In this document: one piece after another, positions 1 through 11,802 of the stretch
How positions within the stretch are numbered: the stretch's first letter is position 1
Layout: every line of letters begins with the position of its first letter
Origin: Haplosporangium gracile
Lineage: Eukaryota > Mortierellomycota > Mortierellomycetes > Mortierellales > Mortierellaceae
NCBI GenBank assembly: GCA_015499985.1
Contig: JAAAUF010000179.1
Location: 1 to 53,647 of the forward strand
Reading direction: 5' to 3'
Length of the DNA stretch: 53,647 nucleotides
Notes under the pieces: model-generated
Told to the model about the DNA's origin: nothing
The model's input: only the letters and a program-made list of their open reading frames with translations
Databases searched by the model: none
Position numbers and translations under genes: made by a program

Positions 1-1416
1 GAGGATGAATGATTAACTGGAAAACCGATGCCACTCCGCTGCAAAATTGAGCGGTTTGTTTGCATTTTGCTCTCAATCTCGCAAAAGTGCCTTCTGTTGG
101 GTCTCGACAAACAAAGCTGGCAATTTTTAGGTTTGTATCGATGAAGCATTACTACAGCGGCGGAGCTGCGATATTTTAGCCATGGATACGTTGTGTGAAG
201 AACCTGTGCAGTAGAAAAAACATTTCCCTCTCTCCTGCCCCTCCAATGGGCCGTTTGTCACACTCTCATCATCGTGTCGCTCCTCATCAACCTTGCCATG
301 AACATTTTTGTTGTCCCCGACCCAGCCCCTCAAAAACAACTAGCGAACGCAGTGCAAAGAAACTGATGGCATTCCCCTGAGGAGCTGGTTTTATCACCTC
401 TTCCGACTATATTCCTAGCAGCGACACTCCTTGCAACGTGGGAAAGACCACACAAGATAGCTCTTCCCACCTTCTTCTCGCCTAAAGAGATGTCTATGAT
501 CCTAGCAACCCACTAATCCAATTTCTCAACCGATAGCCGGATATTGATGAGATTGACATTCCCTCACGACACCACTTGTCTACCCCTCCTGCAAAATTGC
601 AGTCGAATTTCTCGTGTTACACTCTTATTTAATCTATTTGACGCCAATTCCCATACTTATATGACACTCCTCCTCCCCTCTCTCTCTCCCTCTCTCTCCC
701 TCTCTCTCACTCTCTCCATCCAAACATGTCCCACTCGCAGGCCCCAGAAAACAGCCTTGTGTGGCATCGATGACGCCAGTTCCTACTACGACGCAGCTGT
801 TGCTCTGCCCTGTCTGCAGTCGAGCCTTTAAGCCTAGCAAGAACCAGAACCGTAACTTGCGCCGTCATCTCCAGAACGTCCACAACATTTACACTCTTAT
901 TTAATCAAGTTGACGCCAATTCTCTCCCCCCATCTCTCTCTCTCTCCAGCGAGGATGCATAGAGGTCCAGTTTTCTCAAACGCAAGACCTCAATGTAAAA
1001 AAAAAAGTCGTTCAGTTCCCACAAACGCAAGAACGGTCTAAACCACCAAAATCGCGCTCGGCTCTCAAGGTTGCACCAAAAGCAGTCACAATGAGCCACC
1101 AAGTAGCCACTTTTTCAGTTAAATACCGTGAAAGATCTTTCTTGTCTCAGTTAAATACCATGCTTTTCTCTGGTTTCCCGATATCACCGTTCTCCAACAA
1201 GTAGTCTAAAAGTTTTGGGCACGGAATCTATTTTTTGCCTTGTCAAAGGGGGGTCTCCAAGCCCGTTTAAGAGATAAGCAAAATTTTCAAAAAATTGGCG
1301 ACATTTATGTCGCTAAAACCATCGGGGAGATAACCTTCTTCGTTAGAAAGCGACATGTGTAGAATTACAATTATTGATTTAGCGAGCTACTACTATCTAA
1401 TAAACAGAGGGGGAAA
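1..1416. other. Intergenic region downstream of the PIP kinase gene
   Basis: I see no full-length gene here. The stretch holds a short zinc-finger reading frame (770-904), two copies of a ~35 bp element (near 617-655 and 890-925), CT-rich tracts at about 670-716 and 926-946, a duplicated 12-mer CAGTTAAATACC near 1120 and 1149, and an inverted repeat GCGACAT-2nt-ATGTCGC at about 1298-1313, whose arm sequence recurs near 1351. The last ~30 bases before 1417 belong to the 3' flank of the minus-strand kinase gene. Other open frames here lack codon structure or family motifs. Confidence 0.5.
770..904 (+). CDS. Short C2H2 zinc-finger reading frame, possibly a gene fragment
   Basis: An ATG at 770 opens a 44-residue frame ending at a TAA at 902-904. 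Its middle reads LCPVCSRAFKP, then a basic stretch NRNLRRHLQNVH, giving a CxxC...HxxxxH zinc-ligand set as in C2H2 fingers. The spacing between the second Cys and first His (16 residues) is longer than the classical 12. The CT-rich sequence just upstream ends in a possible splice acceptor at about 740 (CTCGCAG), so this could be an exon of a larger, unrecognised gene or a remnant of a DNA-binding protein. No promoter or partner exon could be fixed. The ligand pattern is directly visible; being expressed is unproven. Confidence 0.3.
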   Translation: MTPVPTTTQLLLCPVCSRAFKPSKNQNRNLRRHLQNVHNIYTLI

Positions 1417-4400
1417 CTAAACTATTACACCTCGCATAAAGTCGAGAAGGCGCTCAGCATACCGACCAGGCTCCTCAACCGAGACTTCAGCATGTTGCGG
1501 GGCCTGATACTGGTGGTGAAGATGGTTTGCTGGCCTGGCTTGCTGTGCTTTGGTCTGCGCCTGGTGGGCTGCTTGAGTAGTTTGGCCGGGCGGAATATGG
1601 ATCTGGACGCCGTCGGAAGTTGGAGGAGAGGACGATGAGGATGAGGACAATAGGTGGTGTGGTATCATGGATTCGGAGGCGTTGGAGGCCCGGATATCGA
1701 AGGAGAGGCGCGAGTCGCGGCTGCGACCGCTTTGATGGCTGTGCTGAGATTGTTGGCTTGAGTGGCTGTACTGGCTGTATTGACTTAACCGTGCTGCAGC
1801 GCCGACGGTTGATTTTGTGAAGGGCACCGAGGTGCTGAGTCTGGGTTTGTTGTTAAGGATGAAGGTTGAGGAAGGGGAGGGTGAATGAGAGGTGGATGTG
1901 GATGGGACGCCTTTTCCTGGATCCACAATCATCATGGGGGAAGAGACGGAGGAAGAGGATGTGAGGGTGCTTTCTTCTTGGCTGACTCTTGCGGACGAGA
2001 GGGGGGTTGAGACGGAGGACTGGGAGTAGGACGAGTTTGGATCCTGTAGGAGGGAGCCGCGATTGCTGCGTGGGTCTTGCGAGGATATGGGGGAGGATGG
2101 GGATGGGGATCCGCACCCTGAGCCGGGGTCTTCGAGCAGAACTGAGAGTGCTGGATTGGTGGCGCTTTGCGCAGTACCGGCAGCGGTAGAGGTGGGGTCC
2201 ATAACGGAGGGCAAAGATGGCTCCGATGCCGTAACATGCGGCAAGAGCTGATAGAACGCCGAAGAAGTGAACGAAGTAGAACTGGACGATGGGTTCGAGC
2301 GCCCAGGATGGATCACCATCGGCATCGGCAACGACATCGGAGGTCCTGTCGTCATGGGTGAAGACCCACCTCCATTATTGTTACTACCTCCAGATCCGAG
2401 GAGGCGGACATTGGCGCCCTTGATGTTGCGTTCGAGCCACTTGACGAGGTTATACTTTTGGAGGACATCGATGAGACCAAAGTAGTAGACGGCCTCGTAG
2501 CCATCGGGGAGGCCCAGACTGGGGATTCCGTGGGACCAGATTGTCGGGTCCTGCAGGTTACTCGCGTTGTAGTCCGATGTGGCGCCGTTTTGATGATGAT
2601 GTGGGAACTGGGTCTGTCGGTAAGGTGGTGTAGAATACAATCGCGAAGCTCCAGTCGCTTCTGCTGGTAATGGTGCAGAATGTGGTAGGCTTGGGAGCCC
2701 TCCAGGCATACTCTGGTGCCGAGGCGTATCCAAGGAAGGCCTCTTGCCTGTTGCTGTTGCTGTTGGCAAGGGGTCGACCAGGACGGAAAGTTTCGGTCGG
2801 GTGGACGAATGGCTGTTGGTCCTGGGCTTATAACGGACTGTTTGAAACGAATCCGGGTCGAGATTGTTGCCGGTGTCGTCGTTGTCGTCGTCGAACAAGG
2901 GTCGTCGGGGCTTGACTTCTTTCACCTCCTGCTGCTGCTCACGACCCTTGTGCTTTCCTGAATGGTGATGATGACGGTGGTAGTGTTTTGACGACTTGAC
3001 GGCTGTGAGCTCGACCTCTGGTGGCTGCGCGCGATTCTTGCTCCCCTTCTTTGCATCCTTTCTAGATCCAGTCTTAGCCGCACGACTCGTCGTCGATGCG
3101 TCAAGAGCATCCGATCCGGTGACTGTAGAAAACGGCGTCGCAGTTTGACCGCCAGAAACAATAACCTCCCCAAGCGAATAGACATCTCGGAAAGCCTCCT
3201 GAGCCTTCTCGCCCAACCCCTTCAGAAATGCCAACCGCTCTTCGGACAGACTAATAAACTTCCAGATTCTTCCCAGAGCTTCTTCAATCTCGCGTTGAGG
3301 TTCTGATTTCCTGATGCCGTAGCTGTTGTGGGCTTCGCTACCGTTCAAAGAGCCGTGATTCGATGCGTCGCTGCGCTGGTCGCCCTCGATATCTGAATCC
3401 TGGTTGCTGTTGGTAGAATCTGATCCTTGCGACGAAAGGGATCCTCGTCGGCTGCACTCTGGTGATGAGTAAGTCTCTGGCTCTTCCTCTTCATCATCAT
3501 CTTCTTCTTCCTCGACAGGACGCTTTGGGATAATACGAATACCCACCAGCATACTATACAATATTCGTTCACATGAAAAAGAAAAAGAAAAAAGTTAACG
3601 TCAGTATTAAAATACCTTGCTGAATACAACATTTCGATATATATTTTTTCAATTCATCCCTGGCATTTTACCTGTAGTCCATAAAACCATGTTTGCGGAG
3701 AAGGGCTGTGTCTTCCTCAAGCTGTGCAAGGATCTCGGCCTTGCGAGTGGATCCGAGGTGAATGAGTTGTGTTTCGCCTGTAAAGATCCTGTTCTGGAAA
3801 TCGACCTCCTTTAATGTCAAATGACTTATATCCGTAGCAGCAGCACCACTACCACCATCACCAACACCACCCTCTGCTGCCATCCTGCTGCCGTCACCAA
3901 GACCTCCTCCAGACTGCAAGTGAGGATAGATGGGATCACTCCTCGGCTCATAATACATGGATGAAGACCTGCTCTCGCTCGTGCCGAGGTGGTGGTTCCG
4001 CAAGTGAGAATGATGATGCGCGGAATCATTCCATCCAGACTCCTTCTCCAAAGAAGTCCTTGGCTGAAAGTCTGGTGCAATAGGGTTCATCAACCGACTG
4101 TCACGGACAGACGGGATCCCGTCTACAGGAAGGGTCCTCCGACCGACATTCGATCCCTTAAAGTCGTATCGCTCATGGACAACCTCGGGGGTGTCAAATA
4201 CGTTGGCCAGAACTACTACGACCACCTTGGACGGTAAATTATCGTCTCTTCCAGCGGAGAGGAGTGTCCCGTTTAGGTGGAGGCGTTGAGCCGCAGTCGC
4301 GTCACTTTTGCTCCTCCCTGATCCTGTACCTGCTCCTAGCCCCCCTAGTCCTACTCCTGTGTTCTCCCTGTCGCCGCCGAAACCCATCCCGCCAGCAGAA

Positions 4401-7400
4401 AGTCCAGCCCCATCAGCCACGCCGCCCGTTACACCAGCTACACCACTCACTAGCTTGGCCCCCGCCAGTTTCTCAAACGTATACATTCCTAGGTATCTCG
4501 GCAACAGCGTATTAGGATACTTCTGAATATGACCCAAATAGTCACTCAAGAACCCCTTCAAGTTATCTGGCTCCGCGCCACGAAGCGTCTTGAGTAAGAA
4601 CCTCCCATGATTATGAGACGCGAAGAAAATCGCGTCCGATTTTCCAGGGGTCTTCATCACCGTCATTGGTAGTGACAGCGCCTCGTCCATATCCGCTTGT
4701 GTGTAATGGAACCGTTCCCGAATGGCGTGGAAGACCAGGGGGGCGTGGTCGGTAAACTTGACGCGTCCGTAGCTGGGGATGTTCCATTCGTGAACTTGTT
4801 CAACGTTGAAAAAGTACCGATCCAAGGGCGCGAATGCAAACGTTGAAGAACCGAGGGGGCGTGGGATTGTCGCACTGAGTGGAGGGAACATGGGGGAGGG
4901 GAGGCTTTGGACGCCTGAAAGGAGTAAAGGGGTGGTGATCTTGAGCGGGGTTATCCTCCTCTTGGCGAGATCGCGAGAGGTGATTTTTGTCGCGTTTAAA
5001 CTGTCGGACACTGCTGTGGCTGCGGTCGCGGTGGTTGTAGTACTTTCCTTCGTGAGTGAGGGGCGTCCTTGAAAGAGAGGTCTTTGTTCCTGCGCAAGCC
5101 CAGAAGATTTACTGGGCGATCGAGAAAGCGAGGGTGAGTCGGTGCCACCACCACCAAGAGTCTGGGACAGCGAAGGGAGGTTGGTATGTATCATCGAGGC
5201 TAACGAAGCCAAAGTCGGGGGCGAAGCCTTGTCAAAGAAGCTAGTCCGTCGAAGGTGAATAATCTCTCCCTGAGCATCCGTCTCCAATCCCGATATCGAG
5301 TGTCCCGTCAGATCCCTCGTCCGTCTGTTGGCCGCCGCCGAGGGGTTGGAGAAGTAACCCCCAAAGCTGGTCGCAGACTTTCGTCGGTCCTGCTTCGACT
5401 GCTGTGGGAGAAGGTCGCTAGAGCCGCTGAGCGCCTGAGAGGGCGAAAGAGGACGTCCATCTGGTGACAATGCTGATGGTTGATATGAAGATGTTGCAGT
5501 AGAATGCCGGCTGCTATTGCCGCTCCATGCGACCGTGGTAGGCGGTGACGAAGGAACGACGGGCTCTCCATTTCTTTTCAGTGGCAAGTCTACAGAGATA
5601 CCGTTCTGGAGAGGACTCTCTTGTGGGGGAGACAAAACGCCAAGCTCACGGAACCGACAATGGGCTGTCATGAGCTGCTCTCCGTCCTGACACAATTCCT
5701 TGGATCCTGCTCCCGTAGGACTCTTGGGTAGCCTTATCTCCCGCCTTTGTGCGCTTGATGCCGACTTTGACCGTCCGAGTTGCTTGGGTGTCGAGTCAGG
5801 GTCGGGAATATCTGTAGAAGACTTGAGGGCGGATTTGAAATTCGATCGCTCGAGAGCGTTGGGCGTTGTAAAGTGGTCGCTATGGAGATTAAAATCCACC
5901 AACGGCGTCCCTTGCTGTCCTCCTGTACCATCCGCCGTGTTATTAATGGAAACTCCTCCAGAAGACGAAGCTGACTGAACGCGAGAGCGAGGAGTGGTCA
6001 ATGTCGATTCAGAACGTGGCGTTTGACCTGCATACATGAATTGACTAACTCTTGATTCAGCAGCTGTGACCTCTGCCGCTGCAGCGGAGCTCTTTGTCGA
6101 TGACCGTCTTGCCAGGCCAGGCAAGTTGTGTTGGTATCCAAATCTGGAGCGTGTCGTTGGGGATGTTGGGGTTTGATTAGGTGAGTTGGGCGCCGTCTCT
6201 GGAGGGGTTTCGAACGCGGCCACAGAGACTTTGGGCGCATGATTCATACCCGTCGTCGCTGGCGTTTTTGGCAGAAGTGACATTTGGTCTTCACTCAAGA
6301 CACTGAGGACACTGCTGCTGAAGGACGGAAGCATGGCAATGTTGCTGAAGGATGATGTAGATGAGGTTGAAACGGGTCTGGATGAGGAGGAGGAGTCTGA
6401 TAAGCGAGTGTCGGACATGGACCGGCTTGTGGCTCCTGCTGCCCTTGCTGCTGCTGCTGCTGGTGCTCCTGAAGTGAGATAGATGGTGTTTCGGGGGCTC
6501 TCCTGCTGTTGCTGCTTAGAGTCTCCGTAGAACGTCTTTCGCATTTTGCTCCATAGCCGTGAATGACGTGGTTTTGACCGTGTGATGTCTTGGTCTGCTG
6601 AGTTGTCGATGAAGCTGCCGCCATTTTTGTCGACATTATTGGATCCCAAAGTTGAATCTTGAGTGAGGTTCCGCAGCCCTCTAGCTTGGCGTGAGTCAGC
6701 CTCTCGCTCGTTGGAAGATTGCAGTGTCGCTGGTTGACTGTCAGGAGCATCAGTGGCGATGGTGGAGAGAGTGGCGACTATGGCGATAGCAGCGCCATCA
6801 TCAAGTAAAGTCGAACTCACAGGCTGTTGTAGATACCTCTCGCTCAGTCCAAGATCGATCTCCGAGATATCATCCGCCTCTACCATCATGGTGCTTTTCG
6901 ATTTGGCCTCTTCCACCGTGATTGCCCGAGTATGATGAGTCGAAGCCGTCGAAGCGAACCCACGAACCACAATAGTAGGTGAGATGACCGAAGAAGTCGA
7001 AGCATTCCTACTCTTTTGTGTCGAAATGACCGAAGGCGTCGCTGCCACTTCTGATGCTCTCGAGGATGTTGAGGGCTCCCTTGAACGGCGGTAAGCTTCT
7101 CCTGCAAGTTGCGCCTCCAGCAACTGCGACAGCGAGTTGATACTGGCGGACCTCGTCCGCTGTTGAGCGTTTGGTATCCGGATATGCTGATCCGTCACCG
7201 CCGTTGCCGTCCTTGTGGTAGTAGCGTGAGATGGTGACACAACGGGGAGTTGATGTGTCGCCTGCGTGGGTGTTGCTGTGACAGGAGTGCTGGCCTGACG
7301 GTTGATCTGGATAGAGTTGCTCAGGGAAGAGGAGGACTGAGGAACGACTCTTGGCGGAAAGACCATGGGTGATGCAAACGAATTCCGCCAGTGATGACCA

Positions 7401-8453
7401 CCCAACCCCAACCCCGGAGTCGACCCCTTCAAGTCCATGATCTCTGGTCCCACGTTCGTAAAATGAAGGACAGACTTGATAGCATGTCGCAGGTGCCGCG
7501 AAAGAACGGGTTCCATCGACTCCATAAGTAATGACTGCGCCCATTGTCGTTTCATATGATGATCTCTCCACCGTGACTCAGCATCCATCGGTATCGAATC
7601 CATGGTCGTTAGCGTCTCTGGCACACCAGGGGCAGTAATAGCAGCCGTTGTGGACGACATCTTTATTCTGGACGAGACCTGGTTCCTTGGCGTTGTCGCT
7701 GTGGTCGTCGAAATCGTTGGCGGGAGACTACCCGGAAGAGTAGTAGTCGTAGTAGTGATCGTCGCAGTTGTACGATGATAGCTGAGCGCTCTTCCTCCGT
7801 TCAGTAGTGCTGTGTCATGGTCGCCTCTGTCTCCTTCTTTGGATGATGATGACAATAAGGAGCCGCCTGTTACTCCCGAACCACCTCTTCTCCGAAGACT
7901 ACCTCGACCAGCTTTCCCGTTCCTGCCGGTAGCTCCTGATAACTTTGAGGGCTTTTTTGTTACAGCGGCAGCGGTCGTGATTAAGTCTGAAGCATCCAAT
8001 GGATCCGATTCAACCACAACTCGTTGGCGCCGACCCTGTTGTGTTCTAGCTACGGTTGTTCCTGGAGGTTCTTTATCTGCAAGTGGGTCTGTAATCGTAT
8101 GTTGTACTGCTGTCGTTGATGTTGCTGCTGTAGTTGTTGAAGAGGTTTCTGTCGCATTCTTGCCGTGACCAGAAGAACTGTATGCTTTCCTGTCATCCGT
8201 CGTCACACCTTGTTGGCTAAAAAAAATCCGCAAAACAAAAAAGTGGAGAAATAAAGAAACAGGTCCCTGTGTAAGCGAACGTGCACCTTGCTTTGCTCTC
8301 ATAAAGTTCCAACTCAGGATTATTTTTTTCTATTCTTGTTTCTTACGTTATGAGAGAAGCAAGTCGTTGTTGAAGTACTGAGGAGGAGGAGGAAGGGAAG
8401 GCAAAGGCCAGACCGGTGAGGAGTCCGATTAAGAACCAGACAAACGTCCACAT
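1417..8453 (-). CDS. Phosphatidylinositol phosphate kinase (PIP5K/PIP4K family), giant, with N-terminal hydrophobic segment
   Basis: Three exons: 8453-8347, 8216-3672 and 3553-1417, totalling 2262 residues. The family makes PI(4,5)P2 at membranes from singly phosphorylated phosphoinositides. The kinase core starts near residue 1170 (EWNIPSYGRVKF), followed by GKSDAIFFASHN and FLLKTLRGAE, the NVF...HERYDFKGSNVGR segment, then FMDY/SMLVGI (~1548-1557), which is restored exactly across intron 2. The FGLIDVLQ metal-binding segment lies near 1912 and the closing VSVEEPGRYAERLLDFM near 2242. The first ~1150 residues are Ser/Thr-rich and probably disordered. Exon 1 encodes MWTFVWFLIGLLTGLAFAF, a signal-anchor-like helix; its phase matches exon 2. 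About 310 low-complexity residues are inserted in the activation-loop region. That loop decides substrate choice, so 5-kinase versus 4-kinase is not settled. Confidence 0.88.
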
Positions 8454-9018
8454 CAAGGGCAGTATAGCGGCCACAACACCGAGGAGTAGGAGTTGTTAGC
8501 GAGTGGGTGTGGTGTGTATGTGGTAGGCGGGTGAGGTGGAGGGAGGGTGAGAGGAGGGAGGGGGAGAGAGAGTGTGTGTGAGAGAGTTTTAGGGTGTGTG
8601 CTTTGTCTGCTGTTTCTGTCAGGTAGAGGGGCAAAGAATGAATGAAAAGAGAAGGGCAGTTAATGAATGAAGAAGTGGAGTGTGAAGACAAGATGTGCTT
8701 GCAGTGCAAACTGATTCCTCATCGGTCACTTCAAGGGGAGCGATAACTCGAGCAGGGGCAAAAGTGAGGCACGAGGGAGCGAGGCGAGAAATAGTCTTAA
8801 TAGAAAAAAAAGGGGGGTGATGTTCGGTTGATGTGCATCATCGAGGATCATCTGCCCTGCTGAGTGTAAAGGAAAAGAGGGGGATGACGGAGTAAGTAAA
8901 GTAAGCAAGTGAACAGGCAAACAAAAAGGGGGCCATGAGGTCAAACAAAATAACAAAGGAAAAAGGGCGAAATAGGGGCTGGGAACGGGTATCCAGGCTA
9001 TTGCCCAGACAGTGGCCA

Positions 9019-9059
9019 TTGTGTCCAGGGACAGTGGTTTTTGTGTCCAGGGACAATGG
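9019..9059. repeat. 22-bp tandem direct repeat
   Basis: Two copies of TTGTGTCCAGGGACARTGG begin at 9019 and 9041 with one mismatch. A partial third copy (CCAGACAGTGG) lies just upstream at about 9005-9015. The unit has no long inverted symmetry. Function unknown. Confidence 0.7.
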
Positions 9060-9314
9060 GACAACTGTTCCCATGGTACAGTACACCCTGGTGCCTGCAG
9101 GAACAACATTTTCAGGCACGATCAGTCGCAGATGCGCCAAGAATCTTGATTGGCTGGGTGTCGTGCACCGATGACCATATGTCATTGCTTTTTATCGCTT
9201 TTCGCTGTTCAGCTCACTATTCTCTTGCTGTAGACGTTCTTTTTGCCAGGATGGCCTCTAATTTTTGTTTGTTCATGAAAATCGCTCTACTCTACACTAA
9301 GAAAAAAATAAGAC

Positions 9315-9368
9315 AATGAAAGGGAAAATGAGAATGAAAGGGAAAATGAGAATGAAAGGGAAAATGAA
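9315..9368. repeat. 18-bp tandem repeat in the 3' flank of the carrier gene
   Basis: Three tandem copies of AATGAAAGGGAAAATGAG start at 9315, 9333 and 9351, the last one diverging in its final two bases. They lie 24-77 bp beyond the carrier stop codon, so on the minus strand they are probably transcribed as part of the 3' UTR as a pyrimidine-rich repeat. Confidence 0.85.
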
Positions 9369-9391
9369 AATGGTCATAAAATCTACATTGA

Positions 9392-11802
9392 CTATGCACG
9401 GGCAACGCCGGGAATGTTGACATTGCTTGGGACAATGCCAAACTTGTAATGGACATCCAAAAGGATCTTGAGGGCGTTCTTGGACTGGAGGTAGCTCAAG
9501 TCCTCAGCAGGGGCACCGACCTGGGCCAATGCTTTGTTAGCAGAGCCAGTAGCACCATCGAAGGGGAAGGCACGTTGGAGGACCTCATAAACCATCAAAG
9601 TGGTACCGAACTGGGGCGATGAACGTAAGATACGGGCGGGGCCACCCTTGAAGAAGGCACGGAAACCCTCCTCGGCGTAGATTTTCCGTGCGGCATCTCT
9701 GATGCCGTTGTAACTGCTCTGGCCCTTCTTGGCCTCGACCTGGAGACGGGTCTTGATGACATCAGCAGGAGTGGTGAAGTAGGCGGCGGGCATACCGGCA
9801 GCGGCACCAGCAATCAATAACTCGCTGATAGCCAGGCGGTGGTCGGGACCCTCCTTGAAGACATCCTTCTTCAAGTGAGCATAGACAGGGAAGTAGATAG
9901 CAGAGAAGGGGATATCACGGAGCAAGCAGGCGCTGGCACCCTTGTAAAGACCAATGATTCCGAGGTTGCGGACAATGGCGATGGCACCTGGGCGAGGAGC
10001 ATCCAGGGACTTTGCGGCCTCACCAGCGACCTGAAGACGAATCTTGACAATCTCCAAGGGGTTGGTGAAGACGACCTGCGAACCTCCAGCAACACCTCCA
10101 GCAATCAACTCGGCTGTAAACGAGATGTTTCCGTTCTTGTCGGTAAGGTTTCTTCTGACCAAGTCGTTCATGGTCAACTTGATGGCCTTCTCCGGAGCAA
10201 CACCCTACAATTCCATTTTGTGAAACAACATAGACAAGGGTCAATCTCACAATATGGTTCTTCAGGAACAAAGGGTGAAAAAGAAAAGGAGACTTACAAC
10301 CAACTGAGGGCCAAGACCGCGGTACAAGCCCAAGGCACCCTCATTCTTGACGACCTTCTTGAAGCAGTCGATAGAGTTCTTGTACAAGAGCTCACCAACG
10401 ACTTTGGAACGCTGGTTCTGCATGCGGGTCTTGACAAGATCGATAGGGTAGACAACAGTAGCACCAACAGCTCCACTAATGGATCCCAACAAGAAACCGT
10501 CTATTGATGTCGAGGAAAGGATTTTGATTAGGTGGGGAAGATAAAAGTAGCAATAACATGAGGCTGCGGGAAGAAAAGGCGTGCGAAACTTACATGATCC
10601 CTTCAAAAAGTCATGCACGGCGCCGTGCTTGATTTCGGGCTGCTGAGTAGCAGTGACGGGGGCGGCGTGCTCCCACTTGGACTCGAGGAGGCGGAAGAAA
10701 TCGCGGAGGGTCAACTTGCCAGATGCGTTCTCAAGACCAGCAAAGTGGAAGATGATATCGGCCTCCATGGGGGTGAAAAGAGAGAAGCGGGTCTCCTTGG
10801 CAGCAGTGTGCAAGAAGTCGGCCTTAGTAATGGTGCCATCCTTGCTGGTGGTGACGGCGGAGCGGACGACACGCTCGACCATGTCCATCTCGCGGATAAC
10901 GTTGTAGAAAGCCATGACGTTGGCAAAAGAAATCTTGTTGCCGGCATAAACGTTGCTGAGGGTAGGCAAGTTCTCGAGGACGTGGTCGGAGAGCTTGTGA
11001 CCAGCGATATCGATCATGATCTTCTTGAACTCGTCAGGGGTAATATAGCCGCTGGTCTGAGTATCATAGTACTTGAATGCCTGGCGAAGGCGTTCAGCCT
11101 GGAGGCCCTTGAGGAGCTGGGTGAACTCCTTGTAGGGCATTTCATGAGCAGCGGTCTTTCCTCCGGTGTAGAGTTTGAGCCACTCGCACTCAAAATCAAA
11201 GGGGATGGCGTCCGTTCCAATGTTGGCCGAAAGAATCTGCTTGAATTGTTCCCGGGTGATCTTGCCCGATCCAGCGGTATCGAAAAGTCTGAAGGCAATC
11301 TCATAGTCGGCATCGGGACGGGTGAGGAGGTTCTCGAAGACGGTGCTAATACATCGCAAGGAGTAATAGTAACGGTAACAACCGGTTAGGACCTTCTGGA
11401 GCTGCTCAATTGCTTTTTATGTTTACGCCTGTCCCCATCCACTCGACCCCACTCACAAGATCTTTCTTGTGTTCAGCCATCAAAAAATCACAGAGTAAAG
11501 GCGGGGTAAAATAAAATACGAGAGCCGACCAGGAAGGAAAAGAAAATTAGTCACTGGGCAACTTACAAGTCGGACATGGACAAAACGTCGCTCTTGGACT
11601 GATCGGCAACACTGAAAAGGATGCCGTACTGGGCCTTCTGCAGCTTTGTGTAGTCCTCGCCGGGCGCGATCGCATTGACAAAGTCGTCCTTGGTCATGAA
11701 CTTTTCGCCGTTCTTCTCGACAGAGGCGAACTTTTGAAAGATGCGCTTGTAACGCTCGCTGGAGACCTCGTTGGAGGGACTTGAGAGGGATTGTTGTGAC
11801 AT
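9392..11802 (-). CDS. AGC1: Mitochondrial calcium-regulated aspartate/glutamate carrier (citrin/aralar type)
   Basis: Four exons (11802-11567, 11345-10594, 10500-10298, 10204-9392) give 667 residues, close to the 678 of human citrin. It exchanges aspartate for glutamate plus a proton across the inner mitochondrial membrane, feeding the malate-aspartate shuttle. Residues ~1-325 form the EF-hand-like N-terminal domain. Residues ~330-630 hold three carrier repeats with [16 protein letters not shown] and PADVIKTR signatures. The C-terminal tail after ~630 resembles citrin's amphipathic-helix region. The splice at residue 79 restores [17 protein letters not shown]. The loop equivalent to citrin's calcium-binding EF2 reads [12 protein letters not shown], losing the central Gly and final Glu, so calcium binding there may be weaker. 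The full EF-hand domain is an animal-like feature that the yeast protein does not keep in calcium-binding form. Confidence 0.95.

Larger units (their letters stand above)
8454..9391. other. Intergenic region between the PIP kinase promoter and the carrier 3' end
   Basis: This ~940 bp stretch contains the promoter of the minus-strand PIP kinase. On that strand a CT-rich tract (about 8500-8600) lies just upstream of exon 1. It also contains a 22-bp direct repeat (9019-9059) and an 18-bp tandem repeat (9315-9368) next to the carrier stop codon. No credible gene is seen; the short frames covering 8726-9319 have no family motifs. Confidence 0.55.

Noticed and set aside
10613..11389. 258-codon open frame opposite the carrier gene (and the 222-codon frame at 9839-10507)
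   Set aside because: These are antisense shadows of the well-supported carrier exons, produced by biased third-codon positions.
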